The translations under genes and the position numbers were made by a program. The notes under the pieces are model-generated. The model did not search any database. It was not told where the DNA came from and worked only from the letters and a program-made list of their open reading frames with translations. This document shows, piece after piece, positions 44,315-53,383 of a DNA stretch of 64,000 nucleotides; the stretch's first letter is position 1; every line of letters starts with the position of its first letter. Origin of the DNA: Nevskiaceae bacterium (GTDB lineage Bacteria > Pseudomonadota > Gammaproteobacteria > Nevskiales > Nevskiaceae); NCBI GenBank assembly GCA_004298465.1, contig SCRT01000007.1, positions 248,001 through 312,000 of the forward strand. The letters are read 5' to 3'.

Positions 44315-44516
44315 TGGAAAGCGCCCTGGAGGATCGGCCGTGCTGTCCTTGCGCCGGACGCAGGAAAGCCGTGACGGCGCAGCATTATTTCAAACCGGGC
44401 GTGCTGCGGATCGCTGATACCACGCAGCGGGTCACGACATTTCCCAGCTTGCTGCGCCACCTGCCACAGCGACCCATGGGATGCCAGTCGCGTCGCACGG
44501 CCGCGCATGGAGAACG

Positions 44517-45263
44517 TCAGGCGCCCGCGCGCGTCCGATTCCAGGCCTTGACGTTCGCCAGCGGCTTCTTTACGTAGGACGTCATCTGCACCGTACGCAG
44601 CAACGCTGCATTCAGAACTGCCCCGATACGATCCATGGGCCGGTCGATGTCGATGAACAGCACGGCGCGATTCTCGTCCGTGTTGTTGTAGACCTCGTGC
44701 TCGTAGGTGTCGTCGAACAACACGACCTTGCCTTCTTCCCAGTGGATGATCGCGTCGCCGACACGAATCCACAGCTTGTCCCGTTCCTTCGGCACCTTCA
44801 GCCCAAGGTGGGCACGCACCACGGCGCGCGTCGGCCCCTTGTGCAGCGGAATATGGTAGCCGGGCTTGAGGATGGAAAACATCGCCGTGCGCATGCCGGG
44901 AATCGCTTCCAGCGCCCTGGCGGTGCCCGGGCACAGTGCGCAGTTCGCGTCGATGCGCTTGCCGAAGATGTACAGACCAAAGGTCTTCCAGTTGTCACCT
45001 TTGGAAATACGCTTCTGGTCCGGTGAAATCTGGTGAAAGGCAGGGATGCGCTCCGGATGTTCCAGCAGCACATCCAGCTCCGCGCGGATGCCCTTCCACG
45101 CCGCTTCCAGCTGCGGCACCCACGCAAACTCGCGGTTGTCGATTACCGGCCCGGTGCCGACCCGCGAATGCCGCGCCTGGAATTCTCCCACGCCGCGCAG
45201 CACTTTCTTGCCGGCGGCGATCAGCAGCCGGTGGCCCCACGTCTCATTCGATTCCTCGACCAT
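44517..45263 (-). CDS. Aspartyl/asparaginyl beta-hydroxylase-family dioxygenase (possible ceramide acyl hydroxylase)
   Basis: A 248-residue Fe(II)/2-oxoglutarate dioxygenase of the Asp/Asn beta-hydroxylase family, which includes the lipid A 2-hydroxylase LpxO. Iron ligands are probably in IPLHKGPTR (His) and FDDTYEHEVYN (Asp/His), with the 2-oxoglutarate Arg in NRAVLFIDIDRP. LpxO's two membrane helices are not obvious here. I use the ATG at 45263; the frame is open to 45557 but that extension has no domain character. It lies beside the ceramide synthase candidate, so 2-hydroxylation of the ceramide acyl chain is my inference. The flanking gaps 44315-44516 and 45264-45631 hold nothing else recognisable. 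Confidence 0.8.
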   Translation of the reverse strand: MVEESNETWGHRLLIAAGKKVLRGVGEFQARHSRVGTGPVIDNREFAWVPQLEAAWKGIRAELDVLLEHPERIPAFHQISPDQKRISKGDNWKTFGLYIFGKRIDANCALCPGTARALEAIPGMRTAMFSILKPGYHIPLHKGPTRAVVRAHLGLKVPKERDKLWIRVGDAIIHWEEGKVVLFDDTYEHEVYNNTDENRAVLFIDIDRPMDRIGAVLNAALLRTVQMTSYVKKPLANVKAWNRTRAGA

Positions 45264-45631
45264 GAACCTCGATCTCCAATGTGGGCTCGACAATACGAAC
45301 CAAAGCGGCAAAGGCTTCCTTGCAGGCCAGCGCGTGAACATGCACGGGTCGACGAGTCGCCGCCAACACTGGCGCCTTGGTTCGGCCTGCATCGCGGGCG
45401 TCAGGTCCTGGCTTCCGCCATGCGGCATTGTCGGTGCCACGTGCATGGCCTGCAACGTTGCAGCGCACCCCTCGGCAGCCGGACGCGCACTGTCGAAGCT
45501 CGGCACGCTGGCACCGTTCAAATGCGGTTTGGGCAGCGTTTCAACCTTCGCGCGCAACGCTTGGACCCGAAGTCCAGAGTTTGTGGCGGTCGGCGATTTC
45601 AGGTTCGCCCTGCGTGACGCGACACCCGCGT

Positions 45632-46777
45632 TCAGGCCAGCTGTTTCTCGTAGACGCGATAGATCTTGTACGGGTCGCTGCCCAACGCTTCATTGATATG
45701 TCGCATCGGCAGGTTGTCCTCCAGGATCCAGGACAGTTCGCATTGCTTCATACCCAGTGCCAGCGTACGTTCGCGCATCTTGTCAATGATGAGAAACGGC
45801 GCCATGGCACCAACCACGCCGGTGTGCTGAAACTTGCGATTGATGCCCATCAGCAGCGTGCGGCAGGTTTTCGTATGCCGCACTTTCAGGCGCCACAGCA
45901 ACTTGGCCCAGTTGAAGGGCAGCACGCGGCCGCCGAAGCCGCGGATCGCTTCGTTGAGATTCGGCAGCGTGATGCCGAAACCGACCATCTCGCCGCGCAT
46001 CTCGGCGATGGCGCACAGCCTGGCGTCGATCAGCGGGCGCATGGACTTCGCCATGTGCGCAATCTCGGCTTCTGTGAATGGTACGAAGCCCCAGTTGTCC
46101 GCCCAAGCGTCGTTGAAGACGTGCATCATCGTGAACACTTCTTCTCGATAACGGCGCATGTCCAGCGTGCGTACCGTGAGCTCTTCCGGCCTGCGGCGCG
46201 TGATGAGCCGGTGCACGGCGCGCGGCAGTTCATGCTCGACGCCGTACAGGTAGGCGATAAGGTCCTTGGCCTTCGCGTAGCCCTGTTGTTCCACGCGGAC
46301 CCCGACATAAGGCTTGTCGTGGCCCATCAGCAGCATCGGTGGCGTGTCAAAACCCTCGATGAGCAGGCCGGTTTCCTCGTTGATGGAGAGGTTAAACGGC
46401 CCCTGGATGCGCGTGCGGCCGCGTTCGCGCAGCCACGCTTCGGCGGTATCGAACAACGCCTTGAACACCACCGCATCGTCCTCGGCAGCGATAAGGCCGA
46501 ACTGGCCGAACACCGAATCCTTCTGCTGGCGGTCCACCTGTGCGCTGATGCGGCCCACGTCACGTCCATCGCGGCATGCCAACCAGAACTGCACTTCAGC
46601 ATGGCTAAAGTAAGGGTTGTGTCGGGGCGAGAAAGCTTCGCGCCGCTCCAGGATCAGCGGCGCGATGTAGTGCGGGTCGTCCGCATGCAAACGCATCGGC
46701 AGCTTGATGAAGCGGTCCATTTCACGCGCATTGCGCACGGCAACGATCCGGATGCCGGCATCCTGTCCCTCGGTCAT
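45632..46777 (-). CDS. bcerS: Bacterial ceramide synthase-like acyltransferase (GNAT fold)
   Basis: A 381-residue protein with an acyl-CoA N-acyltransferase (GNAT) core in its C-terminal half (REEVFTMMHVFNDAWADNWGF, MVGFGITLPNLNEAI). It resembles proteins long annotated as uncharacterised GNAT or 'dATP pyrophosphohydrolase' and now, in Caulobacter, assigned as bacterial ceramide synthase bCerS, which acylates 3-ketosphinganine. The neighbourhood (SPT, CerR, ACP, acyl-AMP ligase) supports that role. The ATG at 46777 (MTEGQDAGIRIV) fits; an open frame upstream overlaps lptG. Family match is from memory of the type, not a search. Confidence 0.72.
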   Translation of the reverse strand: MTEGQDAGIRIVAVRNAREMDRFIKLPMRLHADDPHYIAPLILERREAFSPRHNPYFSHAEVQFWLACRDGRDVGRISAQVDRQQKDSVFGQFGLIAAEDDAVVFKALFDTAEAWLRERGRTRIQGPFNLSINEETGLLIEGFDTPPMLLMGHDKPYVGVRVEQQGYAKAKDLIAYLYGVEHELPRAVHRLITRRRPEELTVRTLDMRRYREEVFTMMHVFNDAWADNWGFVPFTEAEIAHMAKSMRPLIDARLCAIAEMRGEMVGFGITLPNLNEAIRGFGGRVLPFNWAKLLWRLKVRHTKTCRTLLMGINRKFQHTGVVGAMAPFLIIDKMRERTLALGMKQCELSWILEDNLPMRHINEALGSDPYKIYRVYEKQLA

Positions 46778-46832
46778 GCGGTTCCCCGTCCATGTACGTG
46801 CAAAGCGTAGCGGTCTGAATGATAAGGCGGTT

Positions 46833-47909
46833 TCACAACCGATCCGCATGCGCCATCCGCGCGATGCCCACGGCAAGGAACGCCAGCAGCGGCACCCCTG
46901 CCGCCAACTCGGGCGCAATACGCCCCGCGGAACCCATCGCTGCCAGCAACCCGCTGCACAGCACGAACCCCAGCCCGAGCGCCAGTGTAGCCACGAGCAC
47001 ACCGCCGCCTTCGCCGCCGCGCCGTATGGCACGACAGGCCGGCACAGCCAGCAGAAACATGACGAACAGGCCCGCCGGCTGCGAAAACAGTTTCAGCAGG
47101 GCCATGCGGTAGTAGCTGACGGGAAGCGAACCGGCGCGCTGTCCGGCGATGACGCCCAGCAGAGCGGTACCAGACAGGTGCGGCTGCGGTGTCTCGATAT
47201 GCAGCAGATCCTGCGGCGTCAGGCGGGTCTGCCACATTTGCTGCGCGCGTGCGCTGCGCTCCAGTCGATCACCCGATAACGAGAAGGTTCGCACGTCCTG
47301 GAGCCGCCAGGCGCCTGCGTTCCATTGTGCGATCCGGGCACTCCAGCGCGCCGTCATGAGGCCGTCAGTGTCACGCACATAGACGCGCAAGTCGGTAAGG
47401 GTGCGTGCGTCAGCGCTTACTGTCCCGATCGAGACCAGCCCGGCGTCGGTACGAATCCAGCGCTTGCCCTGTCGGGCCGGGGTTTCCGGTTGTGGCGCGG
47501 TCGCATCCCACCACGCCAGCATCGCGGTTTCAGCCGGCGGCATGGCACGATCCAGCAGCACGAACTGCGCGCAGGCGAGCAGCAGCGGCAACGGCAGCAG
47601 CCACACGGCCACACGCCGCAGACTGATGCCAGCCGCGCGGATCGCCACGATTTCCCGATTCTTCGCCAGGGCATAGAACGCCAGCAATGATCCGACCAGG
47701 ACCGCCAGCGGCAACGCCAGCACCAGCTCGGCCGGCAGCGTAAGCCCGGCATAGTGCAGCACGCCCCGCCAGCCGAGCCCACGCTGCACGATGTCAGTCG
47801 TTGCGTCAAGCAGGTCCAGCACCTGCAACAGCGCTGTCAGGACAACCCACACGCCGAGCGTCGTGCCGCCCAACCGCGCGAGCAGGTAGCGTGCCAGAGT
47901 GCCTGTCAT
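46833..47909 (-). CDS. lptG: LptG-type permease
   Basis: A 358-residue YjgP/YjgQ-family permease with six membrane segments (three N-terminal, three C-terminal) around a periplasmic jellyroll domain. LptG and LptF form the membrane part of the ABC transporter that extracts lipopolysaccharide from the inner membrane. Its ATG at 47909 overlaps lptF by 4 bp. The usual gammaproteobacterial neighbour pepA is absent; instead the pair sits in the sphingolipid gene block, which opens the possibility of a sphingolipid-specific transporter. Confidence 0.9.
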   Translation of the reverse strand: MTGTLARYLLARLGGTTLGVWVVLTALLQVLDLLDATTDIVQRGLGWRGVLHYAGLTLPAELVLALPLAVLVGSLLAFYALAKNREIVAIRAAGISLRRVAVWLLPLPLLLACAQFVLLDRAMPPAETAMLAWWDATAPQPETPARQGKRWIRTDAGLVSIGTVSADARTLTDLRVYVRDTDGLMTARWSARIAQWNAGAWRLQDVRTFSLSGDRLERSARAQQMWQTRLTPQDLLHIETPQPHLSGTALLGVIAGQRAGSLPVSYYRMALLKLFSQPAGLFVMFLLAVPACRAIRRGGEGGGVLVATLALGLGFVLCSGLLAAMGSAGRIAPELAAGVPLLAFLAVGIARMAHADRL

Positions 47910-49090
47910 GGTGTGGGTTTCCGGCGCGGACGGCGGGGATTCGCGCGTTCGATCACGGCCTCGATCGCGTCCACGGCGCGCGACACCGGATTGTCGCCGG
48001 GGCGCTGCAGGCTGGCGCGGAACAGCCACAGACTCAGCACCGCGAACACCACCCAAGGAATCCACACCGCGGCAGGCCCCAGCGCTGAACCGGTAGCAGC
48101 GACCGACTGGCCGAAACGCAGCGCATGGTCGACGCCGAGCACGGCCAGCACCGCAAACACCACGCCGGGCGTCCGGCGCCCGCGCTTGGACGCCATGCCG
48201 AGCGGAATGCCCAGAAACGGCAACAGCAGCAACAACAGCACACGGGCGATGCGGGCGTGGAACTCGGCCTGCAGCGTGGCGCGCGAAATGGACGGCGCCG
48301 GGCTGGCGATCTGCGCCCGCAGCTCCGGCAGCGTCAGTTCGTTCTGCGCGTTGCCGCGCGCCCGGAACGGCGCCGCATCCGGCGTAAATCCATCGTTGAT
48401 GACGCCGTGCCGGAAATCTTCCACATCCACGCGCCTATCTGTGCCTTCCTGCACCATCCGCCCGTGCTCCAGCTGCAGGCGCAGGTGGCTGCCGTCGGCA
48501 GTCGCCACCAGCATGCCGTGGCGAGCCGTGATCGTCAGGTGTAGCCCATTATCACTTTGCCGCTCCATGAACACCCCGGTCAGTTGCCGTCCAGTCGGGT
48601 CGACCGCATCCGCCGCCAGCGTGACGCCCTGACCCACGTCGATGAAGGTGTTTTCCTGCACGCGGGCGTTCCACCCGGCATTCAGCGCTGCGTGGCGCTC
48701 TTCGTTGTAGGCGTAGCGCGCATAGGGCTGCAGGAAGCCGTACAGGTAGAAGCTCACGCCCGCCAGCAGTACCGCCACCACGCAGAACGGGCGGCTGATC
48801 TGGACGATGGAATGCCCCGCCGCGAGCATGGCGTCCAGTTCGTTGTCGTCCCCCAGGCGCGCGACAACCATGAAGATGGCAGCGAAGAAACCGGCCGGAA
48901 TCGCCTGCTGCAGATAGTGCGGCACCAGATCGGCCGCCATGAACAACGTGGTGCTGAAATCCGCCCCGGCATTAGCCGCCACCTGGAACAGCCGCAGCAG
49001 GCGGTCGAGCAGGAACGCCGTCAACAGGCAGGTCACGGTCAGCGCAAATGGCGCTGCCAGCAGCCGCAGGATGTAGCGATCCAGTTTCAA
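47906..49090 (-). CDS. lptF: LptF-type permease
   Basis: A 394-residue partner of LptG with the same six-segment layout: N-terminal segments near 12-30, 55-80 and 98-120, a beta-jellyroll periplasmic domain, and C-terminal segments including LLLLLLPFLGIPLG. The C-terminal tail is basic. Transcription starts in a 99-bp gap shared with the divergent DUF2141 gene. Homologues of LptF/LptG also occur in alphaproteobacterial sphingolipid loci, by my recollection. Confidence 0.9.
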   Translation of the reverse strand: MKLDRYILRLLAAPFALTVTCLLTAFLLDRLLRLFQVAANAGADFSTTLFMAADLVPHYLQQAIPAGFFAAIFMVVARLGDDNELDAMLAAGHSIVQISRPFCVVAVLLAGVSFYLYGFLQPYARYAYNEERHAALNAGWNARVQENTFIDVGQGVTLAADAVDPTGRQLTGVFMERQSDNGLHLTITARHGMLVATADGSHLRLQLEHGRMVQEGTDRRVDVEDFRHGVINDGFTPDAAPFRARGNAQNELTLPELRAQIASPAPSISRATLQAEFHARIARVLLLLLLPFLGIPLGMASKRGRRTPGVVFAVLAVLGVDHALRFGQSVAATGSALGPAAVWIPWVVFAVLSLWLFRASLQRPGDNPVSRAVDAIEAVIERANPRRPRRKPTP

Positions 49091-49189
49091 CCAGAACTCC
49101 GGGCGCCATCACTGCACACACCGCAGCACAGGCATCCGGACGCATAATCGCCCGTCCCTGCCCTACTGGTCTCCAGTGGATTACGCTTC

Positions 49190-49771
49190 ATGAATCAACC
49201 ATCACGCTCAGCCGGCCGCAGCCCTTGCACTCTCGTCCGACGACCGATGAAAACTGCCCAGCTCCGTCACGCCGCCCCGCACCCGCTTGCACGCCACTGC
49301 AGGGCGCACCATTCTACGTTGATCGCCGTGGCTTTCGCGCTGTTGTGCACAGCCTTTCCGGCCGCATCTGCGACCGCCGACCACGCCTGCAACGACAGCA
49401 CCCGGACCCGGCTCGAAGTGACGGTGCGCAACGTCAAATCGAGTCGCGGCAGCGTCATGCTCACCGTCTATCCGGCGAACAAGGAGCGCTGGCTGGCAAA
49501 GCGTGGAAAGCTGTTCAAGCTCGAGGTGCCGGCCACCGCACCCGTCACCCACGCCTGCATCGCCCTGCCCACCGCGGCCGGCTATGCGCTGGCGGTTTAT
49601 CACGACGAGAACGGCAACCGCCACTTTGACCGCAACTGGATTGGCCTGCCGGTAGAAGGTTTCGGCGTGTCCCGCAATCCGTCATCGCTTATCGGGCTAC
49701 CATCCCTCGAGGATTCCCGCTTCGACGCACTGGACGGTACGACAACACTGGACATCATCCTGCACTACTGA
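49190..49771 (+). CDS. Exported DUF2141 protein
   Basis: A 193-residue protein whose C-terminal 120 residues match the DUF2141 pattern (TVRNVKSSRGSVMLTVYP, YALAVYHDENGNRHFDRNW, GLPVEGFGVSRNP). A hydrophobic export signal near residues 43-62 ends with ASA-TA. The long N-terminal lead suggests that the ATG at 49247 is the real start. Function of the domain is unknown. It is the only plus-strand gene inside the sphingolipid block, divergent from lptF and convergent with the lipid kinase. Confidence 0.8.
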   Translation: MNQPSRSAGRSPCTLVRRPMKTAQLRHAAPHPLARHCRAHHSTLIAVAFALLCTAFPAASATADHACNDSTRTRLEVTVRNVKSSRGSVMLTVYPANKERWLAKRGKLFKLEVPATAPVTHACIALPTAAGYALAVYHDENGNRHFDRNWIGLPVEGFGVSRNPSSLIGLPSLEDSRFDALDGTTTLDIILHY

Positions 49772-49781
49772 CGCGCCACCT

Positions 49782-50783
49782 TCAGGGGCGGAAGAACCTC
49801 ACCGGGCGCCCCGCCGTGACCCGCAACGGGCCGGCGGTGCGCGACGCGGAGTGGATTTCCCCGTCGAGCACGAAGATGCCGTCCACATCGAATTCAAGTG
49901 TCGTGGCATTCGCGCTCGTGTAGCCGTTGTCTGCCGTCATGCGCGGGTGCCGGCGACCGCGCAGCAGCGATGGCAGCACCCGCAGCAGCGCATGCGGCTG
50001 ATAGCCAACCGCGGTGTAGTGCAACGGGCCGTCACCCTCTCCCCAATAAGGCCGCAGGCCGTAGAGCAGGCGCGTCAGCCCGCTGACGAGCACCAGAACG
50101 TAGCGCTGCTCCGCAAGCGGGACGCCGTCGACCGTCGTGGTCATGGACACTGGGGTCAACGGGCCGGTGAAGCGTTTGGCGACGAGCGCCGCCATGGCAC
50201 TGGAAAAAGTGCCGAAGGCCCCGAACTCGCCCGTCATGTGACCGGGGCCGCGGTGCTGTCCAAAGTTCTCGATCACTGCCGCCAGTGCCCCCAGCCCGAA
50301 AACGGTGCCTATGCGCGGCGCGGCATCACCTTGTGCAACCGCCACTGGCGTACGCATCAAGCAGGCTGCACCCGGCTGCGGCGCGCGGTAGTGACGTTCG
50401 AGCTGCCGCAGCACGGCCGTCGGACTGCCGCCCATGCCGAGGTCCAGTGCCGCGGTATTCGTGGAGCCCGCGGGGACCAGCGCAATTGGCGGAATCGGCT
50501 CCGGCAGACGCTGCAGCGCGGTCAGGACCAGACTCAGTGTGCCATCGCCACCGATGACGACGATGAGGTCGCGGCCTTCCGCAACAAAGCGTTCCACGAT
50601 GCCGGCAATCGCTCCGGCGCCCGCGGGCTCAACGTAGTCCGCGTCGGGAATCGCCTGGGCACAGGCCCGGATCTGCGGCAGCTGCTTGCGGCAGCGCCCG
50701 CCATCCGGGTTGCAGAGGATGCCGGGTGAATGGAATGCCGGCCCCTGCGCAGCAGGACACGCCGGATTCACAACCCCGGCCAT
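49782..50783 (-). CDS. Diacylglycerol-kinase-type lipid kinase (ceramide kinase candidate)
   Basis: A 333-residue protein with the DAGK catalytic domain: GILCNPDGGRCRKQL near residue 20, the nucleotide loop VIGGDGTLSLVL near 78, LVPAGSTNTAALDLGMG near 103, and a C-terminal beta-rich half. Such kinases phosphorylate diacylglycerol, sphingosine or ceramide. In Caulobacter a DAGK-domain protein (CpgB) in the sphingolipid cluster is a ceramide kinase, so that is the best guess. It follows the SPT gene by 33 bp on the same strand. Confidence 0.82.
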   Translation of the reverse strand: MAGVVNPACPAAQGPAFHSPGILCNPDGGRCRKQLPQIRACAQAIPDADYVEPAGAGAIAGIVERFVAEGRDLIVVIGGDGTLSLVLTALQRLPEPIPPIALVPAGSTNTAALDLGMGGSPTAVLRQLERHYRAPQPGAACLMRTPVAVAQGDAAPRIGTVFGLGALAAVIENFGQHRGPGHMTGEFGAFGTFSSAMAALVAKRFTGPLTPVSMTTTVDGVPLAEQRYVLVLVSGLTRLLYGLRPYWGEGDGPLHYTAVGYQPHALLRVLPSLLRGRRHPRMTADNGYTSANATTLEFDVDGIFVLDGEIHSASRTAGPLRVTAGRPVRFFRP

Positions 50784-50816
50784 CCGTGCGACATGCGGAT
50801 GTGCCGCACCGCGGCC

Positions 50817-52043
50817 TCAGCCGGCATACGCGGCGGCAACCCGTCCATCCACGCGCAGCACGCCGAGCTGCTCTCCGACCTGTGCGTAGGCGTCGATCGC
50901 GGCATCGATCTGTGCGGGCGTATGCGCCGCGCTGACGCTGGCACGCAACAGCGGCCTGCTGGTCGGCGTCGCGGGCGGCAGCGCCAGGTTGAGGTAGACG
51001 CCTGCCGCCAGCAGCGCGTTCCAGAACACGACCGCCAGCTCTGTCGTCTCCAGCGTCACGGCAACGACCGGGCTGACATCCGGGCCCAGCTGGAATCCCA
51101 GCGCGTGCAGCCCGGTGTAGAAATGTTCCGCATTCGCCATCACCCGGGTCCGCAAGCCGCTGTCCGACGCCAGCCGCGCCAGCGCGACGCGGGTGGAGGC
51201 GATCACGGACGGCGGCAGGGAAGCAGTGAACATGTAGGGGCGACACACGAGGCGCAAGAGATCGAAGTCCTCGGCGTCCGACACGCAGAAGCCCCCGACA
51301 CTGCCGAGGCTCTTGGAAAACGTCCCGACCACGAAATCGACCTGGTCTTCCACGCCCACGGCTTCCGCCAACCCGCGCCCATGCGCACCGAGGATGCCCA
51401 TGGAATGTGCTTCATCAACCAGCAAGGCGGCGCCATTCTCGTGGGCTGCCTGCGCAAGTTCTGCCAGTGGCGCGATGTCGCCGAGCATCGAATAGATACC
51501 CTCCACGACGACCAGCTTGCCGCCCTCGGCCCCGGCCAGGCGCTTCAGCCGCTTGGCCAGATCTTCCGGGTCGTTGTGGCGGAAACGGATGACTTCCGCC
51601 GCTCCCATGCGCGCGCCGTCGTAGATGCTGGCGTGGCTGTCGGCATCCAGGATCAGGTGGTCGCCACGCCCGGCCAGCGTGGAGATAATGCCGAGGTTGG
51701 CCTGGTAGCCGGTGCTGAACACCATGGCATGCCGGCGTCCGAAGAACGTCGCCAGCTCCGCCTCCAGCGCCCCGTGAGAAGCATAGCTGCCGTTCGCCAC
51801 GCGGGATCCGGTCGTTCCGGTGCCCTGCTCGCGTACCGCCCTGCAGGACGCCTCGACCGCCTCGGGATCGAACGTCAGCCCGAGATAGTTGTTGGTTCCG
51901 AACAGCATCGTCTCGCGGCCGTCGAGGATGCCGATGGTAGCGGAGTGGATCGCCTCGAAATGGATCTGGAACGGGTTGTGCCCGACTTCCGCCAAGGCCT
52001 GGAGACGAGATTTGAGGTTGTCGAATTTCGCCAACAGATTCAT
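50817..52043 (-). CDS. spt: Serine palmitoyltransferase
   Basis: A 408-residue PLP enzyme of the alpha-oxoamine synthase family that condenses serine with an acyl thioester to 3-ketosphinganine. Key motifs: GTNNYLGLTFDPE, GSRVANGSYASHGALE, VDEAHSMGILGAHGRG and the PLP lysine in GTFSKSLGSVGGF near residue 243. Homologues making 3-amino ketones or KBL are alternatives, but the sequence and the adjacent ACP, CerR and acyl-AMP ligase strongly favour SPT. The start codon overlaps the ACP stop by ATGA. Confidence 0.92.
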   Translation of the reverse strand: MNLLAKFDNLKSRLQALAEVGHNPFQIHFEAIHSATIGILDGRETMLFGTNNYLGLTFDPEAVEASCRAVREQGTGTTGSRVANGSYASHGALEAELATFFGRRHAMVFSTGYQANLGIISTLAGRGDHLILDADSHASIYDGARMGAAEVIRFRHNDPEDLAKRLKRLAGAEGGKLVVVEGIYSMLGDIAPLAELAQAAHENGAALLVDEAHSMGILGAHGRGLAEAVGVEDQVDFVVGTFSKSLGSVGGFCVSDAEDFDLLRLVCRPYMFTASLPPSVIASTRVALARLASDSGLRTRVMANAEHFYTGLHALGFQLGPDVSPVVAVTLETTELAVVFWNALLAAGVYLNLALPPATPTSRPLLRASVSAAHTPAQIDAAIDAYAQVGEQLGVLRVDGRVAAAYAG

Positions 52044-52303
52044 GACGCGCGTTCCTCGATAAGTTCAGCCACCGTCGCAATCAGGTCATGGACCGTTTCG
52101 ACTTCCGCCACCCGTTCCAACGGCATGGAGATGTCAAATTCGTCCTCCAGCGCCAGTGTCAGGTTCATGACCGCAAGCGAGTCGATCTCGAGATCGCGCA
52201 CGATATGCGTATCGTCGGTCACTTCCACCGGCTTCTTCGTCGTTTTTTCGAGTTCCGCGACGACCTGCTCGCGAATGCGCTGGAATTCTCTGGATTCAAG
52301 CAT
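52040..52303 (-). CDS. Dedicated acyl carrier protein
   Basis: An 87-residue acidic ACP; phosphopantetheine serine in RDLEIDSLAVMNL near residue 39. It differs from the fatty-acid ACP and is coupled to the SPT gene. It probably delivers the acyl chain, loaded by the ligase at 53384-55126, to SPT. I use the ATG at 52303 (MLESREFQR). Confidence 0.9.
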   Translation of the reverse strand: MLESREFQRIREQVVAELEKTTKKPVEVTDDTHIVRDLEIDSLAVMNLTLALEDEFDISMPLERVAEVETVHDLIATVAELIEERAS

Positions 52304-52419
52304 GATGATGTGGCGGTTGGTGATGGATGGCCGTACACGGTGAATCTGCATGCAACCGCCACACAGATGCGCCCTTGCTGGATTGACGTTTCATTCTGGC
52401 ACAGACCCCCGGCAACCCG

Positions 52420-53379
52420 TTAACGCTTCGCCGCCGGCAGCAAGCCGGCTGCGCGATAGCCGGCAACGGCATCGGCAAAGCCGTCCGACAGGCCGAAACG
52501 TGGTGCCCAGCCCGCGGGATGCGCCCAGTCGGCGGCCTTCACGGACCAGTCCGGGAACTGCAGCTCCCGCAGCTTCTGGCGCGTGAGCGTACTCGCCATG
52601 CCGAAATGCCGGCCGACGTCGCCACAGGCCGCAGCTACGCGCAACGCGGTTTCGGGCACGCGCACCAGACGCACGCCGGGGTTGCCGACTGCCACCGCGA
52701 TCGCCTGCAGGATTTCACGCCAGGAATAACCCTGCGGGCAAGCATCCGCGGCCTCGACCGTTTCGCCTCCCGACCATCCGTTGCCAGCCGCATGGTGCAG
52801 CAGCAAAGCGCACAGGTCCTCGACATGGATGAGCGCCACACGAGCTTCCGCGGGCGCCGGCAGGGGCGCCCAGGGCCCACGCGCCAGGCGGAAAAACGTC
52901 AAGGTCTCACGGTCTCCCGGTCCGTATACCGCAGCCGGGCGCACCACGAGCGCGCGCACGCCGAGAACGCCGCGCACGACCCGTTCGCCCGCCTGCTTGC
53001 TCGCCGCGTAGTCGGACAATTCCGGCTGCCGCGCCGCCAGCGAGGAAACCTGCACGAAACGCGCTTTCCTGGCCCGCTCGGCGACCGCCGCAGCCAGGTG
53101 CGCGGTCCCGTCCCGGTTGACCTTCATGAATGCCGAGCGGGAAGACGCCTTGATGAGTCCTGCGAGGTGGACCACGGCGTCCGCGCCGGCTACGAGTTCC
53201 GCCAGCGCTTGCGGAGAATCGAGGTCGCCGACCACAGCGTCCGCCGTTGTCGCCCCCCACAAACCGGAGTCGGGTGCGTGGCGCGCGAGCACACGGATTT
53301 GCCAGCCTGACTGCGCAAACGCCGCTACCAGCCGCCGACCGATGAAGCCGCTGGCGCCCGTTATGGCAACGACCGGCAC
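52420..53379 (-). CDS. cerR: CerR-like NAD(P)-dependent oxidoreductase
   Basis: A 319-residue extended SDR with GASGFIGRRL at residue 8 and active-site YAASK near 125. In the Caulobacter pathway the corresponding enzyme, CerR, reduces 3-oxo-ceramide after N-acylation. Position between ACP/SPT and the acyl-AMP ligase supports the same role. It could act on another oxidised lipid; sequence alone does not exclude this. Four bp separate it from the ligase gene. Confidence 0.8.
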   Translation of the reverse strand: MPVVAITGASGFIGRRLVAAFAQSGWQIRVLARHAPDSGLWGATTADAVVGDLDSPQALAELVAGADAVVHLAGLIKASSRSAFMKVNRDGTAHLAAAVAERARKARFVQVSSLAARQPELSDYAASKQAGERVVRGVLGVRALVVRPAAVYGPGDRETLTFFRLARGPWAPLPAPAEARVALIHVEDLCALLLHHAAGNGWSGGETVEAADACPQGYSWREILQAIAVAVGNPGVRLVRVPETALRVAAACGDVGRHFGMASTLTRQKLRELQFPDWSVKAADWAHPAGWAPRFGLSDGFADAVAGYRAAGLLPAAKR

Positions 53380-53383
53380 GACA

